Below, in pieces: positions 1 to 6,045 of a stretch of DNA of 7,170 nucleotides (positions within the stretch are counted from its first letter, which is position 1; each line of letters opens with the position of its first letter). This stretch comes from Nitrospirae bacterium UBA4572 (GTDB lineage: Bacteria; Nitrospirota; Leptospirillia; Leptospirillales; Leptospirillaceae), in contig DGKK01000068.1 of assembly GCA_002387725.1 (NCBI GenBank), positions 29,921 through 37,090 on the forward strand, in the 5' to 3' direction. The notes beneath the pieces are model-generated. The model did not search any database and was not told the origin of the DNA. It saw nothing but the letters and a program-made list of their open reading frames with translations. The translations under genes were made by a program, and so were the position numbers.

Positions 1-363
1 GCCGTAGGAGTTGCCCGCCGAGTCCGTATTGTTCTTGAGGACATGGACCTCTCCCTCGATTCCCTCCCGAACCAGGAGCCGGTCGACCCTCTCGGCCGCC
101 TTCGAGAGAATCTTCTCTCCGGCCTTGTCGAAGAGAACCACATCGCGAAAGCTGTCGCATTCAGGCGTCGAATATTCGGGATGGCTTCCCGTATCCTGAT
201 AGATGCGGGCTCCGTTCGGGAGGAAGGCATCCCGGGACCAGCTGTTGGGCATGATCCCCTGGAAGAGATACTCCAGGGCCCGCTCCGACGGAAATATCCG
301 GTCTCCCCGGTTGACGAAGAGGAAGCCGTATTCGCTTTCAAGTCCGATGATCCGTCTGTGCAT
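1..363 (-). CDS. pafA: Pup--protein ligase PafA, N-terminal part (runs off left edge)
   Basis: PafA uses ATP to phosphorylate the C-terminal glutamate of Pup and links it to a lysine of a target protein. The 121 codons visible from the ATG at 363-361 carry the glutamine-synthetase-like fold signature of the family: RRIIGLESEYG near residues 3-13 (Glu9 expected to bind Mg), ARIYQDTGSHPEYSTPEC at 52-69 (Asp57 corresponds to the catalytic aspartate), and KNNTDSAGNSYG at the window edge. The TDSAGNSYG wording is PafA-like and differs from the NADGFGNSWG version in the paralogous Dop gene upstream. The start is supported by a GGGAGGA Shine-Dalgarno at 367-373 and by alignment to the usual PafA N-terminus. 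It lies 20 bases after the prcA stop and is probably last or near last in the operon. The remaining roughly three quarters of the protein lie outside the window. Confidence 0.96.
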   Translation of the reverse strand, partial: MHRRIIGLESEYGFLFVNRGDRIFPSERALEYLFQGIMPNSWSRDAFLPNGARIYQDTGSHPEYSTPECDSFRDVVLFDKAGEKILSKAAERVDRLLVREGIEGEVHVLKNNTDSAGNSYG

Positions 364-383
364 AAGTCCTCCCGGACCTTCGT

Positions 384-1076
384 CTAGGGCTGTCCCCCGG
401 AGAGTGCCGCCAGCTCGTCTCCTCCCAGCCTCCGGAAGACCCGTCCCGTCGACGCACGCTCGAGAAGGCCAGCCTCGATCTGGGAGAGAGGCATGGTCGC
501 GCCGGAGATCTCGGCAAAGGCCTCCTTCAGGAGCTTTACTCCCCGGGACAGGGACGGAATCTCCGGAAGACGTTCCTTGAGAAGGGCCGCCAGGGGTTCG
601 GCCTTGCCGCCCACGGCGGCAAAGAGGGGTTCGTCGAAAATCGAGCCGTCGTAGCTGACCCGGTAGATCTCGTCGGAGCGTCCGTTGTAACCGACCTCCG
701 CCAGAACGATCTCCACCTCCAGAGGCTTCATCTCCTGGCTGAAGGCGGTTCCCAGAAGCTGGGAGTAGGCATTGGCGAGAGAGCGGGCGGTTACGTCCTC
801 CCGGCTGTAGGTATAGCCCTTGAGATCGGCATGGCGGATCCCCGCCTTCCGAAGATTTTCGAACTCGCTGTACTTTCCCACACCGGCAAAGGCGATCCGG
901 TCATAGACCTCCGAGATCTTGTGGAGACCTGCCGACGGGTTGTCGGCGGCCAGAAGGATGCCCTCCTCCACACGCAGGACCACCGCCGAGCGACCCCGGG
1001 CAATTCCCTTCCTGGCATACTCCGCCTTGTCCTGCATGATCTGTTCGGGAGAGACGTAAAAAGGAAGAGCGGCCAC
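384..1076 (-). CDS. prcA: Proteasome subunit alpha PrcA
   Basis: Alpha subunit of the bacterial 20S proteasome, 230 aa (the mycobacterial one is about 248). Seven copies form each outer ring, gate the chamber and dock the ATPase C-termini. Family hallmarks are FYVSPEQIMQDKAEYARKGIARGRS at the N-terminus (gate and helix H0 region), NPSAGLHKISEVYDRIAFAGVGKYSEFENLR around residues 46-76, DVTARSLANAYSQLLGT, and RVSYDGSIFDEP near 139-150. As expected for an alpha subunit, there is no propeptide and no N-terminal catalytic threonine. The start is a GTG at 1076-1074, chosen because an AGGAG at 1083-1087 lies 6 bases upstream, inside the last codons of prcB, only 3 bases after its stop. This suggests translational coupling, fitting a 1:1 subunit ratio. 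The C-terminal tail (from about residue 205) is shorter than in mycobacteria. Confidence 0.97.
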   Translation of the reverse strand: MAALPFYVSPEQIMQDKAEYARKGIARGRSAVVLRVEEGILLAADNPSAGLHKISEVYDRIAFAGVGKYSEFENLRKAGIRHADLKGYTYSREDVTARSLANAYSQLLGTAFSQEMKPLEVEIVLAEVGYNGRSDEIYRVSYDGSIFDEPLFAAVGGKAEPLAALLKERLPEIPSLSRGVKLLKEAFAEISGATMPLSQIEAGLLERASTGRVFRRLGGDELAALSGGQP

Positions 1077-1079
1077 CGT

Positions 1080-1877
1080 CTACTCCTTTTTCCGAAGGCC
1101 CACCACAAAGGCGCGGTAGTAGGCTGCCACATCGTCCTGGGTCTGTTCCCGGACTCCGTCGGCATCCATGGTGAAGACCGTGGGGTAGATCTCCCGGACA
1201 AAGTCCGGCCCCCCCGTTCCCAAATCTTCGTCTGCGGCTTCATAGAGGGCCCGCAGAGCCGCCTCCACCGCTTCATCCCGGCTCAGCCCCTCCCGGTAAA
1301 GCATCTTGAGGGCATTTCTTGCGAAGAGACCTCCCGACCCGTTGGCATGATAACTCTCCTCCTCGTAGCGTCCCCCTGCCGGATCGTACTTGTAGATGCG
1401 ACCCCGCCGGGACTCCGGGTCGTAGGCGGCAAAGAGGGGCACCACCACCAACCCCTGCATCGCCATGGGAAGGGCCTCCCGAACCATTTGAGCCAGCTTG
1501 TTGGCCTTTCCGGGCGTCGAGAGCATCACTCCCTCAAGCTTCTCGTAATGTTCGATTTCGACGCGGAAAAGCCGGGCCATCTCAAGCGCCGGACCGGCCG
1601 CGCCGGCGATGGCCACACAGGATGAGCGGTCGACGGGAAGAACCTTGGAAATGGCGCGGCTGGCAACCTGGTAACCTTCGGAGGCCTGCCGGTCTCCCGC
1701 CATGACCACCCCCCCCTCGTAGCGCAGGGCCAGAACGGTGGTGGCGTGAGGGAGAGTGCCGATTGCCGGGACCTCAAGAGAGAGTGCCGCGGGGAGACGT
1801 CCGGACGCCCGCAGGACCTCCACAAAGGAAGAAGAGTCAAAGGGAGGGGAAAATGCCCGGAAAGAGAGGGTGTCCAA
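1080..1877 (-). CDS. prcB: Proteasome subunit beta PrcB (catalytic, with propeptide)
   Basis: Catalytic beta subunit of the 20S proteasome, 265 aa including an N-terminal propeptide of about 45 residues that should be removed autocatalytically during assembly. The mature protein should begin at Thr46 in PHATTVLALRYEGG. Asp62 (GDRQ) and Lys78 (AISKV) occupy the conserved Asp17 and Lys33 positions of N-terminal-nucleophile hydrolases. Other family blocks are FRVEIEHYEKLEGV, AMQGLVVVPLFAAYDP, GSGGLFARNALKMLY and GGPDFVREIYPTVFTMDADG. The residue before the catalytic threonine is Ala (codon GCC), where glycine is usual. The start is a TTG at 1877-1875, 2 bases after the pup stop. It has no clear Shine-Dalgarno, so translation probably depends on reinitiation from pup. 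An internal GTG at codon 19 would shorten the propeptide but also lacks a ribosome site. Identity is certain; the exact start is less so. Confidence 0.96.
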   Translation of the reverse strand: MDTLSFRAFSPPFDSSSFVEVLRASGRLPAALSLEVPAIGTLPHATTVLALRYEGGVVMAGDRQASEGYQVASRAISKVLPVDRSSCVAIAGAAGPALEMARLFRVEIEHYEKLEGVMLSTPGKANKLAQMVREALPMAMQGLVVVPLFAAYDPESRRGRIYKYDPAGGRYEEESYHANGSGGLFARNALKMLYREGLSRDEAVEAALRALYEAADEDLGTGGPDFVREIYPTVFTMDADGVREQTQDDVAAYYRAFVVGLRKKE

Positions 1878-1879
1878 TC

Positions 1880-2080
1880 CTATTCCCCGCCTTTCTGAAT
1901 AAAGGACTTCACGAATCCCGAGGCATTCTTTTCCAGGACTTCATCGATCTTGTCGAGGATGTCGTCAGCTTCCTCGCGCACTTTCTTGGCGCGTTCGGTC
2001 GCCCCCTCGGCACTCTCCTCCACCGGCTCCGACGGGGTCTCTTCTCTCTTGGGGCTATGCTTTGACTTCTGACTCATCAT
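1880..2080 (-). CDS. pup: Prokaryotic ubiquitin-like protein Pup, ending in Gly-Gly-Glu
   Basis: Small protein tag of 66 aa (or 65) that marks proteins for the proteasome. The N-terminal half is charged and probably disordered (rich in Lys, Glu, Ser). The C-terminal half contains the conserved Pup helix EEADDILDKIDEVLEKN followed by FVKSFIQKGGE, which binds the Mpa coiled coil and the ligase. It ends in Glu66, so it is ready for ligation without the Gln-to-Glu deamidation needed in mycobacteria. Lys63, next to the GGE tail, matches the lysine known as an auto-pupylation site elsewhere. Two adjacent ATG codons (2080-2078 and 2077-2075) are possible starts. The AGGAG at 2083-2087 lies only 2 bases from the first but 5 from the second, so the second may be the real one. 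The first ATG overlaps the dop TGA by 4 bases (ATGA). It is clearly Pup and not UBact, because the Pup helix and the GG-E end are intact. Confidence 0.96.
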   Translation of the reverse strand: MMSQKSKHSPKREETPSEPVEESAEGATERAKKVREEADDILDKIDEVLEKNASGFVKSFIQKGGE

Positions 2081-3678
2081 GTCTCCTTTCCGTTAACGGA
2101 ACCGGCTCCCGGGGTCTGGCCGGAAGCGAGCTCTGCGAGGAGCCCGGACGCCGTCACATGGCGTTCGATGAGCGCTCCCGCAACTTTCTGGGTCCCCCGG
2201 CAGGGATCCTCAAGAGGAATCCTTTTGAGGGAGGTGGATCCGTCGTCCACCACGGCACTGCTCCAGGAGACCGCCACCACCTCCCGGGGAAACCGCCTCA
2301 GGAGCGTCCCGCGAAAATAGGCCCGGGTGTCGGCCGGAGGAGAGAGAAGGGCCTCCTCGATCTCCTGGGGATCGAGAATTCGGAGGACCTCTCCCCGGGA
2401 CTCCAGCAGGCGGAAAAGGCCCCGGTCGCTCCGGATGTCGTGGTACTGAAGATCGATCATCCGAAGGCGGCCGTCCCCCGAGGGAATCGACCGGCTCTCG
2501 GCATAGCGGTCGAGAAGTCCCTTCTTGATCACCCAGTCGATCTCGCGATCGAGCCCGAGAAATTCTCCCTGGACCTTCGACATCGACCCGAGGCGGGAGA
2601 GGACCGACTCCCACCGATCGAGGATCTGCCGGGTCTCGGGCCCCATCCCCTCCCGAAGATAGAAGTCCTTGACGAACCGAAAAACCTTTTCCGCCAGGTC
2701 AAGGACCCCCAGGGTCCTTCCATCGGACAAAGGCAAGGGCGCCCTGAGGGTCAGATCGGAGCTCACCGCGTGAAAGGCCGACACCGGATCGAGAAGCACC
2801 GGAATCCCGGCGGCCTGATCATGGGGAGAGCTCCCCTCCAGTGCGGCCAGGAGAAGCATCGTCGTTCCGACCTTGAGAGCCGTCGACACCTCCGAACAAT
2901 TGGAGTCCCCGGTAATGACGTGGAGCCTCCGGTACCGTTCGTGGAGGGAGTGAGGCTCGTCGCGGGTGTTCACGATCCCCCGCCTGGCGGTCGTGGACAA
3001 CCCCACCGGGACCTCAAAGAACTCGGCCCGCTGGGAGATCTGAAACCCGCCTCCCCGGCCCCGGTCGGAGGCGACCTTCCCGGCCCCGCAAAAGATCGGG
3101 CGACTGACAAGATGGGCGGTGAGCCCCGCAACGATCCGTTCAAAGGGAAGGGAGCGGGCCACCAGATAGTTCTCGTGATACCCCCAGGAATTTCCGAAGC
3201 CGTCGGCATTGTTGCGGAAGACCCGAAGGGAGCGCCCCCGGGGGTCGCGCCTTTCCCAGCGGTGCATGGCCAACTCCACCAGACGGTCGCCGGCCCGTTC
3301 GAAGCGCAGGATATCCCGAAGGCTCCGGCACTCGGGGGCCGAGTACTCGGGATGGCCTCCATCCACATAAAAACGACCCCCGTTGTATAGGGCCCGGTTT
3401 GTCCGGCGGTTTTCCCCCCGGTCGGGACGCTCTCGCTGACCCTCCACATAAAATCCCCGGGCATCGTGAAAGGGATCTTCGGGCTCATAATCCCAAAGGG
3501 CCCCTCCGGAGTATTCCTCCGGGAGACTTCCCACCAGCTCATGGGAGATCTGGGCCGACAGGTCACCGATTTCGCCCGAGGAAAAGGCAATCCCGTACTC
3601 GACCTCTGTTCCGGCCACCCGGCAGGCGGTCGGATCCGAAACGAAATCCCCTTGCGGGGAAGATACGGAAGAACTCAC
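2077..3678 (-). CDS. dop: Depupylase/Pup deamidase Dop
   Basis: Paralogue of PafA that cleaves the isopeptide bond between Pup and its target, and in species with Pup-Gln deamidates the tag. The protein is 533 aa from the GTG at 3678 (mycobacterial Dop is about 500). Signature motifs are AGTEVEYGI at residues 22-30, YEPEDPFHDARGF at 64-76 (Dop typically has this DAR element), GGRFYVDGGHPEYSAPEC at 100-117 with Asp106 at the catalytic position, and FRNNADGFGNSWGYHENYL at 154-172. Because Pup here ends in Glu, depupylation is likely its only required activity. The GTG overlaps the mpa stop as GTGA, typical of translational coupling. An alternative GTG at 3618 (residue 21) sits where other Dop proteins begin (M-x-x-x-GTEVEYG) and would give 513 aa, but it has no Shine-Dalgarno. 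The last codons hold a 14-base palindrome and the pup ribosome site. Confidence 0.95.
   Translation of the reverse strand: MSSSVSSPQGDFVSDPTACRVAGTEVEYGIAFSSGEIGDLSAQISHELVGSLPEEYSGGALWDYEPEDPFHDARGFYVEGQRERPDRGENRRTNRALYNGGRFYVDGGHPEYSAPECRSLRDILRFERAGDRLVELAMHRWERRDPRGRSLRVFRNNADGFGNSWGYHENYLVARSLPFERIVAGLTAHLVSRPIFCGAGKVASDRGRGGGFQISQRAEFFEVPVGLSTTARRGIVNTRDEPHSLHERYRRLHVITGDSNCSEVSTALKVGTTMLLLAALEGSSPHDQAAGIPVLLDPVSAFHAVSSDLTLRAPLPLSDGRTLGVLDLAEKVFRFVKDFYLREGMGPETRQILDRWESVLSRLGSMSKVQGEFLGLDREIDWVIKKGLLDRYAESRSIPSGDGRLRMIDLQYHDIRSDRGLFRLLESRGEVLRILDPQEIEEALLSPPADTRAYFRGTLLRRFPREVVAVSWSSAVVDDGSTSLKRIPLEDPCRGTQKVAGALIERHVTASGLLAELASGQTPGAGSVNGKET
2088..2101. repeat. 14-base perfect palindrome just upstream of the pup ribosome site
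   Basis: TTCCGTTAACGGAA reads the same on both strands. It lies within the last codons of dop (Ser-Val-Asn-Gly-Lys) and is directly followed, in the direction of transcription, by the pup AGGAG at 2083-2087. In RNA it could form a 5-base-pair stem with a TTAA loop next to the ribosome site. This could tune pup translation relative to dop, or it could be a protein binding site. Confidence 0.5.
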
Positions 3679-5456
3679 AGATAATGCCCCACAGGAAGGG
3701 TCTCCACCGGACGTTCCCGAGCCTCGCTGGAGGACAGGGTCTTCACGCTGGCAATCCGTTCGTCCTTGCGTCCGGAGATCCGTGCCCAGTCGTCCGGGTT
3801 GGTGGTATTGGGAAGATCCTCGTTTTCCTGAAATTCCCGGCGCACCGCCTTCAGAAAATCGTCGAGCGTCAGACCATCCTCGCCGCTGCCCGAAAGGCTT
3901 CTCTTGATGGCCGTCTGTTTGGCCCGGGCCACGATCCCCGCGATCATCGCCCCACTGGCAAAGTCCTTGAAGAAGAGGACCTCCTTCTCTCCGCTTGCGT
4001 AGGTCACCTCCAGAAAGCGATTCTCCGCGGTATCGGCATACATTTCGTCGACCACGCGCCCAATCAAGGCTTCGACAGCCTCGGCCCCCCCCGGATGGCC
4101 CGCCAGAAGCGAGGGGGCAAGCGGGAGATCTCCCTTGAGATAGCGGCGAAAGATGGCCAATGCCTTCTTTCGGTCGGGGCGGTCGATGCGGATTTTGACG
4201 TCGAGGCGGCCGGGGCGGAGAATGGCCGGATCGATGAGGTCCTGGCGATTCGAGGCGCCGATCACAATGACATTCTTCAGGCGTTCCACTCCGTCGATCT
4301 CGGCCAAGAACTGGGGAACGATGGTGCTCTCCATGTCTGAAGAGACCCCGCTTCCCCGGGTCCGGAAGAGGGAGTCCATCTCGTCGAAAAAGACGATGAC
4401 AGGATAGGCTTCCCGCGCCTTCTCCCGGGCCCGGGAAAAAACCTCCCGGATCTGACGCTCGGACTCTCCCACATACTTGTTGAGAAGTTCCGGTCCCTTG
4501 ACGTGAAGAAAGAAGGAGCGGGCATCGCCTCCCCGTTCGGCCATGCGACGGCCGATCGAGTTGGCCACCGCCTTGGCGATCAGGGTCTTGCCGCATCCGG
4601 GGGGACCATAGAGAAGGACGCCTTTGGGAGGCGCCAGATGGTAACGGGAGTAAAGCTCCGGATGGAGGACGGGGAGCTCCACCGCATCCCGAACCATCTC
4701 GAGCTCGAGATCCAACCCTCCGATTTCTTCGAAGGTGACATCCGGGATCTCCTCGATGACGACCTGGCCGACCTCGCTCTTGGGGAGACGCTCCAGGGCA
4801 AATCCCGACCGAAGATCGATGAGCAGGGGGTCTCCGGCGGAAAGCCCGACCCCAAGCAAGGAAGGAGCGACCAGCACTACCCGGTCGACGCCTCCGTCTC
4901 CGGTCACAAGAAGACGATCGGAAGAGAGCGTCTCCTTGAGGACCATAATCTCGCCCATGCGTTCTCCGGGGGCCAGGCCCACAACATTGAAGGCCTCATT
5001 GAGCAAGACGGTATCTCCCGACTGAAGTCTTTCGAGATCAATCCCGCGATCGGCGGTCACCCGCATCTTGCGGCCGGCCACAACAATGTCCACGGAGGGT
5101 TCGAGGGGGGTTCCCCGAGGAGTCAGGGCCCCGGAATGGGGGATGTTGACGGAAAGGACAACGGCATAACTCGACGGGGGGGTTGTAAGGCGAATCAGCT
5201 CATCGCGAAGGGACTGGATTTCTTTGCGGGCTTTCTTGAGGGTCTCCTCAAGCTTTCGGTTCATCTCCGAGGAGCTTTCGAGCATCTCGCGCATCTCCTC
5301 GTGAGCCCGCTCGATCCGCTCGAGGTAATCAATCCTCCTCCGGAGACGAAGGATCTCCGTCTCTCCGGGATCACCGACATCCTCATTGCGGGAGGAGTTC
5401 GTTCGGGGAGGAACGACCTCCTTCCAGGGGTCTTCGCCGCCGGCCGGTTCCTTCAT
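3675..5456 (-). CDS. mpa: Proteasome-associated AAA+ ATPase (Mpa/ARC)
   Basis: Hexameric unfoldase that captures pupylated proteins and feeds them to the PrcA/PrcB barrel; 593 aa. Domains in order: a charged N-terminal tail; a coiled coil at about 31-91 (heptad-rich, from GETEILRLRRRIDYLERI onward) that binds Pup; tandem OB folds at about 97-235; and the AAA domain with Walker A GPPGCGKT at 284-291, Walker B VIVFFDEMDS at 353-362, sensor GASN at 400-403 and RPGRLD at 414-419. The chain ends in GHYL, a variant of the GQYL-type tail that docks into the alpha ring and opens the gate. The ATG at 5456-5454 was chosen because AGGAG at 5464-5468 lies 7 bases upstream. The reading frame stays open to a GTG at 5555, but that codon has no ribosome site and the extra 33 residues are not family-like. 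First gene of the operon; also named arc outside mycobacteria. Confidence 0.97.
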   Translation of the reverse strand: MKEPAGGEDPWKEVVPPRTNSSRNEDVGDPGETEILRLRRRIDYLERIERAHEEMREMLESSSEMNRKLEETLKKARKEIQSLRDELIRLTTPPSSYAVVLSVNIPHSGALTPRGTPLEPSVDIVVAGRKMRVTADRGIDLERLQSGDTVLLNEAFNVVGLAPGERMGEIMVLKETLSSDRLLVTGDGGVDRVVLVAPSLLGVGLSAGDPLLIDLRSGFALERLPKSEVGQVVIEEIPDVTFEEIGGLDLELEMVRDAVELPVLHPELYSRYHLAPPKGVLLYGPPGCGKTLIAKAVANSIGRRMAERGGDARSFFLHVKGPELLNKYVGESERQIREVFSRAREKAREAYPVIVFFDEMDSLFRTRGSGVSSDMESTIVPQFLAEIDGVERLKNVIVIGASNRQDLIDPAILRPGRLDVKIRIDRPDRKKALAIFRRYLKGDLPLAPSLLAGHPGGAEAVEALIGRVVDEMYADTAENRFLEVTYASGEKEVLFFKDFASGAMIAGIVARAKQTAIKRSLSGSGEDGLTLDDFLKAVRREFQENEDLPNTTNPDDWARISGRKDERIASVKTLSSSEARERPVETLPVGHYL

Positions 5457-5463
5457 CTTGGGT

Positions 5464-5468
5464 CTCCT
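5464..5468 (-). promoter_or_regulatory. Ribosome binding site that sets the mpa start
   Basis: AAGGAGA on the minus strand (core AGGAG), 7 bases before the ATG at 5456. It decides against the longer open frame that begins at the GTG at 5555, which has no comparable site. Confidence 0.85.
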
Positions 5469-5531
5469 TTTCCGCGAGAGGTCCACGACCGATCCGGCCC
5501 TTTGAATCAGCCGGGAGTCGGTCCAGCGAGA

Positions 5532-5564
5532 CATTCCGGAATGCGAGGGAGCCACACGGAATGC
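5532..5564. repeat. 12-base palindrome plus repeated CGGAATGC boxes in the mpa leader
   Basis: CATTCCGGAATG at 5532-5543 is a perfect palindrome. The box CGGAATGC at 5537-5544 recurs at 5557-5564, exactly 20 bases (about two helical turns) further on, and is itself part of a small inverted repeat (ACGG/CCGT, 5556-5567). The arrangement gives one inverted and two direct GGAATG half-sites. It may be a binding site for a dimeric regulator or an RNA structure; the function is unknown. Confidence 0.45.
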
Positions 5565-5586
5565 CGTCGATCAGGTGGGTCGTCGC

Positions 5587-5619
5587 GGGGGGGCGCAAGG
5601 CACGCCTTGCGTCTCCCCC
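5587..5619 (-). repeat. GC-rich inverted repeat at the start of the operon transcript
   Basis: Eight-base arms CGCAAGGC (5594-5601) and GCCTTGCG (5604-5611) are perfectly complementary around AC. They are flanked by a G run (5587-5593) and a C run (5615-5619) that can extend the stem after a short bulge. It begins only a few bases after the predicted transcription start, so it could be an operator overlapping the initially transcribed region or a stabilising 5' hairpin of the mRNA. No T tract follows on the minus strand, so it does not look like a terminator. Confidence 0.6.
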
Positions 5620-5627
5620 GAGTTCAA

Positions 5628-5657
5628 AGTATACCACCCCCCAAAAATCATAGTCAA
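5628..5657 (-). promoter_or_regulatory. Predicted sigma70-type promoter of the proteasome operon
   Basis: On the minus strand TTGACT (5652-5657) and TATACT (5628-5633) are separated by 18 bases. TGG directly precedes the -10 box, giving an extended -10 element (TGnTATACT). Transcription should start near 5621. It is the best promoter match in the divergent intergenic region and points towards mpa. A short inverted repeat, CTCCT/AGGAG (5664-5674), lies just upstream of the -35 box and could bind an activator or repressor. Confidence 0.72.
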
Positions 5658-6045
5658 ACTGCCCTCCTCAGGAGAGGATCACGTAAATTTTTTTGAACAA
5701 AAACTTTTCACTCATCTGTAGGGACCTTTTTCCCGGGGGAACCAGAATCGACCGAACGAGAGCAAGAGTCATTCTCGGCGACTCCAGGCCGGAAGGGAGA
5801 TCACATCCATGACAAAACCTGTTCTGCCATAGACTTGCAGACCCACCCCCTCAATCTGACCGCGTGGTCCTTCCCCCTGGACGAAGACCAAAATGACCAA
5901 TCAAAAAATCTTCAACACTCAATCCATTCAAGACATTCTCCCCCCTCTCCCTTCGCCTGGCAAAAAAGTTGCTCTCCATTCCTTGCCCCCAAGAGGATCT
6001 TCAGCATGAAGAAATGACTCACTCCCCTGCACAGAAGGAGCGCAA
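5658..6045. other. Intergenic region between the divergent mpa operon and ardC-like gene
   Basis: No convincing gene is seen. The part at 5680-5710 is rich in A and T and probably forms the upstream region of the minus-strand promoter. Candidate plus-strand promoter elements are weak: ATGACA (5809-5814) and TAGACT (5830-5835) with a 15-base gap. Two small open frames occur: a 7-codon one (MTKPVLP, 5809-5832) and a 38-codon one (5893-6009, starting MTNQKIFNTQSIQDILPPLP). Neither has a well-spaced Shine-Dalgarno. TTCCC/GGGAA at 5730-5741 forms a small inverted repeat. There is no recognisable RNA gene, terminator or mobile-element end. Confidence 0.55.

Larger units (their letters stand above)
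5457..5621 (-). promoter_or_regulatory. Long 5' leader of the proteasome operon
   Basis: About 165 bases lie between the predicted transcription start (near 5621) and the mpa ATG. The leader contains a GC-rich hairpin at its very 5' end (5587-5619), a 12-base palindrome (5532-5543) and repeated CGGAATGC boxes. No match to a riboswitch class that I recognise. The mpa frame is open through part of it, but no initiation signal supports translation. Its length and repeated symmetry suggest a role in control, by inference only. Confidence 0.5.

Noticed and set aside
1880..2080. Identification of the small tag as UBact
   Set aside because: The C-terminal Pup helix (DDILDKIDEVLE) and the QKGGE end are those of Pup.
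2062..3390. Long plus-strand open frame (442 codons) antisense to dop
   Set aside because: It is a shadow of dop in GC-rich DNA. Its protein is proline/glycine/arginine-rich without any recognisable domain, while the opposite strand encodes an unmistakable Dop.
3679..4596. Extension of the dop frame far upstream into mpa (839-codon frame)
   Set aside because: The upstream part lies out of frame within the Mpa AAA domain and has a Ser/Arg/Gly-rich nonsense composition. Dop homology begins only near 3618.
5457..5555. Upstream extension of mpa to a GTG at 5555
   Set aside because: No Shine-Dalgarno at the GTG, and the extra 33 residues are not seen in the family. A strong site precedes the ATG at 5456.
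5587..5619. GC-rich hairpin as an intrinsic terminator
   Set aside because: No run of T follows on either strand, and it lies just inside the predicted operon transcript rather than at the end of a gene.
4503..5696. Plus-strand open frame (397 codons) antisense to the 5' half of mpa
   Set aside because: Antisense shadow of the ATPase gene; no domain, no ribosome site, and it runs through the operon promoter.
5809..5832. Seven-codon ORF (MTKPVLP) as an attenuator leader peptide
   Set aside because: No run of regulatory codons, and no terminator/antiterminator pair could be found after it; too short to support.
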